Source: BNXB01 sp031548005 (GTDB lineage: Bacteria > Bacteroidota > Bacteroidia > Bacteroidales > Azobacteroidaceae). Taken from it: a DNA stretch of 6,427 bases. The notes beneath the pieces were generated by a model that had not been told where the DNA came from, did not search any database, and saw nothing but the letters and a program-made list of their open reading frames with translations. How positions within the stretch are numbered: the stretch's first letter is position 1; each line of letters starts with the position of its first letter. The stretch covers positions 1-6,427 of the forward strand of contig JAVBRK010000038.1 of NCBI GenBank assembly GCA_031548005.1, written 5' to 3'. A program made the position numbers and the translations under genes. This document shows positions 5,918-6,427 of the stretch, one piece after another.

Positions 5918-6427
5918 TTACGATTTCGATACTCCCATAAAATAGTCGGTCAATGCAGCGATGGCGGCCCCTTCACTATTGATGATATCGTTAATTATAC
6001 ATCCGTTTTCCAGCAATACGACCCGGCTACTGATATCGGTAGTATAATTCAGGTTATGGCTTGAGATAAGCACAGTGGTATTTTGCTCCCGGTTCATTTT
6101 CCAGATCAGATCCTTAATTTCGATCTGTGAACTGGGATCCAGAAAGTTGAAAGGCTCATCCAGTATCAGAATCTGCGGATTCACCATCATCGCGGCAATA
6201 ATTCCGATCTTCTGCTTATTTCCTGCCGAAAAATTACGGATGTACTTGGATTGCCCGATGATTTCATTTCCCATAAACCGGGTAAAATCTTTCAGACGTT
6301 CATCCACTTGTTCACGGGTCATCCGATAGGCCTCCCCCACAAAGTAAAGGTATTCTTCCGGAGTCAGGTATTCGATCAGAAAACGGGTATCGATAAACGA
6401 GCCGGTATATGATTTCCATTCTTCACT
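5918..6427 (-). CDS. ABC transporter ATP-binding protein, C-terminal part (gene runs off window)
   Basis: The leftward frame is open from the window edge (6427) to a TAA at 5920-5918, giving 169 residues of a nucleotide-binding domain. Visible parts in order of the fragment: the end of the Q-loop region with FIDTRFLIEYLTPEEYL (11-27), an ABC signature variant FSAGNKQKIG (66-75), Walker B ILILDEP (86-92), the D-loop FLD (95-97), and the switch His124 in ISSHNL. Walker A lies upstream, beyond 6427. A GTG at 6340 is an internal codon, not the start, because the conserved sequence continues before it. The protein powers transport by ATP hydrolysis at the inner membrane. The architecture resembles ATPases paired with separate ABC-2-type permeases, but the substrate and partner are not visible. 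It converges with tpx and is not part of the receptor operon. Confidence 0.92.
   Translation of the reverse strand, partial: SEEWKSYTGSFIDTRFLIEYLTPEEYLYFVGEAYRMTREQVDERLKDFTRFMGNEIIGQSKYIRNFSAGNKQKIGIIAAMMVNPQILILDEPFNFLDPSSQIEIKDLIWKMNREQNTTVLISSHNLNYTTDISSRVVLLENGCIINDIINSEGAAIAALTDYFMGVSKS

Noticed and set aside
6075..6329. Rightward frame of 84 codons opposite the ABC ATPase
   Set aside because: It lies opposite the signature and Walker B coding sequence and shows no independent features.

Overview
The window looks like a chromosomal segment from a member of the Bacteroidota, most likely Bacteroidales (Bacteroides/Parabacteroides-like). Reasons: a FecR-type anti-sigma factor with a C-terminal DUF4974-like region, a TonB-dependent receptor carrying an STN domain plus a carboxypeptidase-D-like domain, a DUF4249-type lipoprotein, weak or absent Shine-Dalgarno sequences, and AT-rich intergenic DNA around moderate-GC genes. 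The genus cannot be fixed from the sequence alone.

Layout. Positions 1-32 hold what appears to be the first ten codons of a leftward gene cut by the window edge; they resemble the N-terminus of IS982-family transposases. Positions 33-447 are non-coding and AT-rich. They contain an inverted repeat that would fold over the putative transposase start codon, and a cluster of related repeats (core AAAAAYCTG) between that gene and fecR. Positions 448-5252 form a rightward three-gene cluster: a FecR-like anti-sigma/transducer (448-1425), an STN-containing TonB-dependent receptor (1436-4078) and a DUF4249 lipoprotein (4128-5252). tpx, encoding thiol peroxidase, follows (5335-5832) and ends at an intrinsic terminator. 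The 3' part of an ABC-transporter ATPase gene (5918-6427, minus strand) converges on it and runs off the window.

How they work together. The first three genes read as a cell-surface signalling and uptake unit. The receptor binds an unknown ligand, the surface lipoprotein probably assists, and the receptor's periplasmic STN domain would signal through FecR to an ECF sigma factor. The ECF sigma gene that normally precedes fecR in this phylum is not present in the roughly 415 bp upstream, where the possible insertion-sequence edge lies instead. The sigma gene may be beyond the insertion, elsewhere, or lost.

The least ordinary signals are the missing sigma partner beside a possible mobile-element edge, the repeat cluster upstream of fecR, the hairpin covering the putative transposase start, and an exact 21-bp tandem duplication that doubles the start codon of the DUF4249 gene. 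I see no clear evidence of a wholly new system. The unknown-ligand receptor/DUF4249 unit is the best candidate for undescribed biology.
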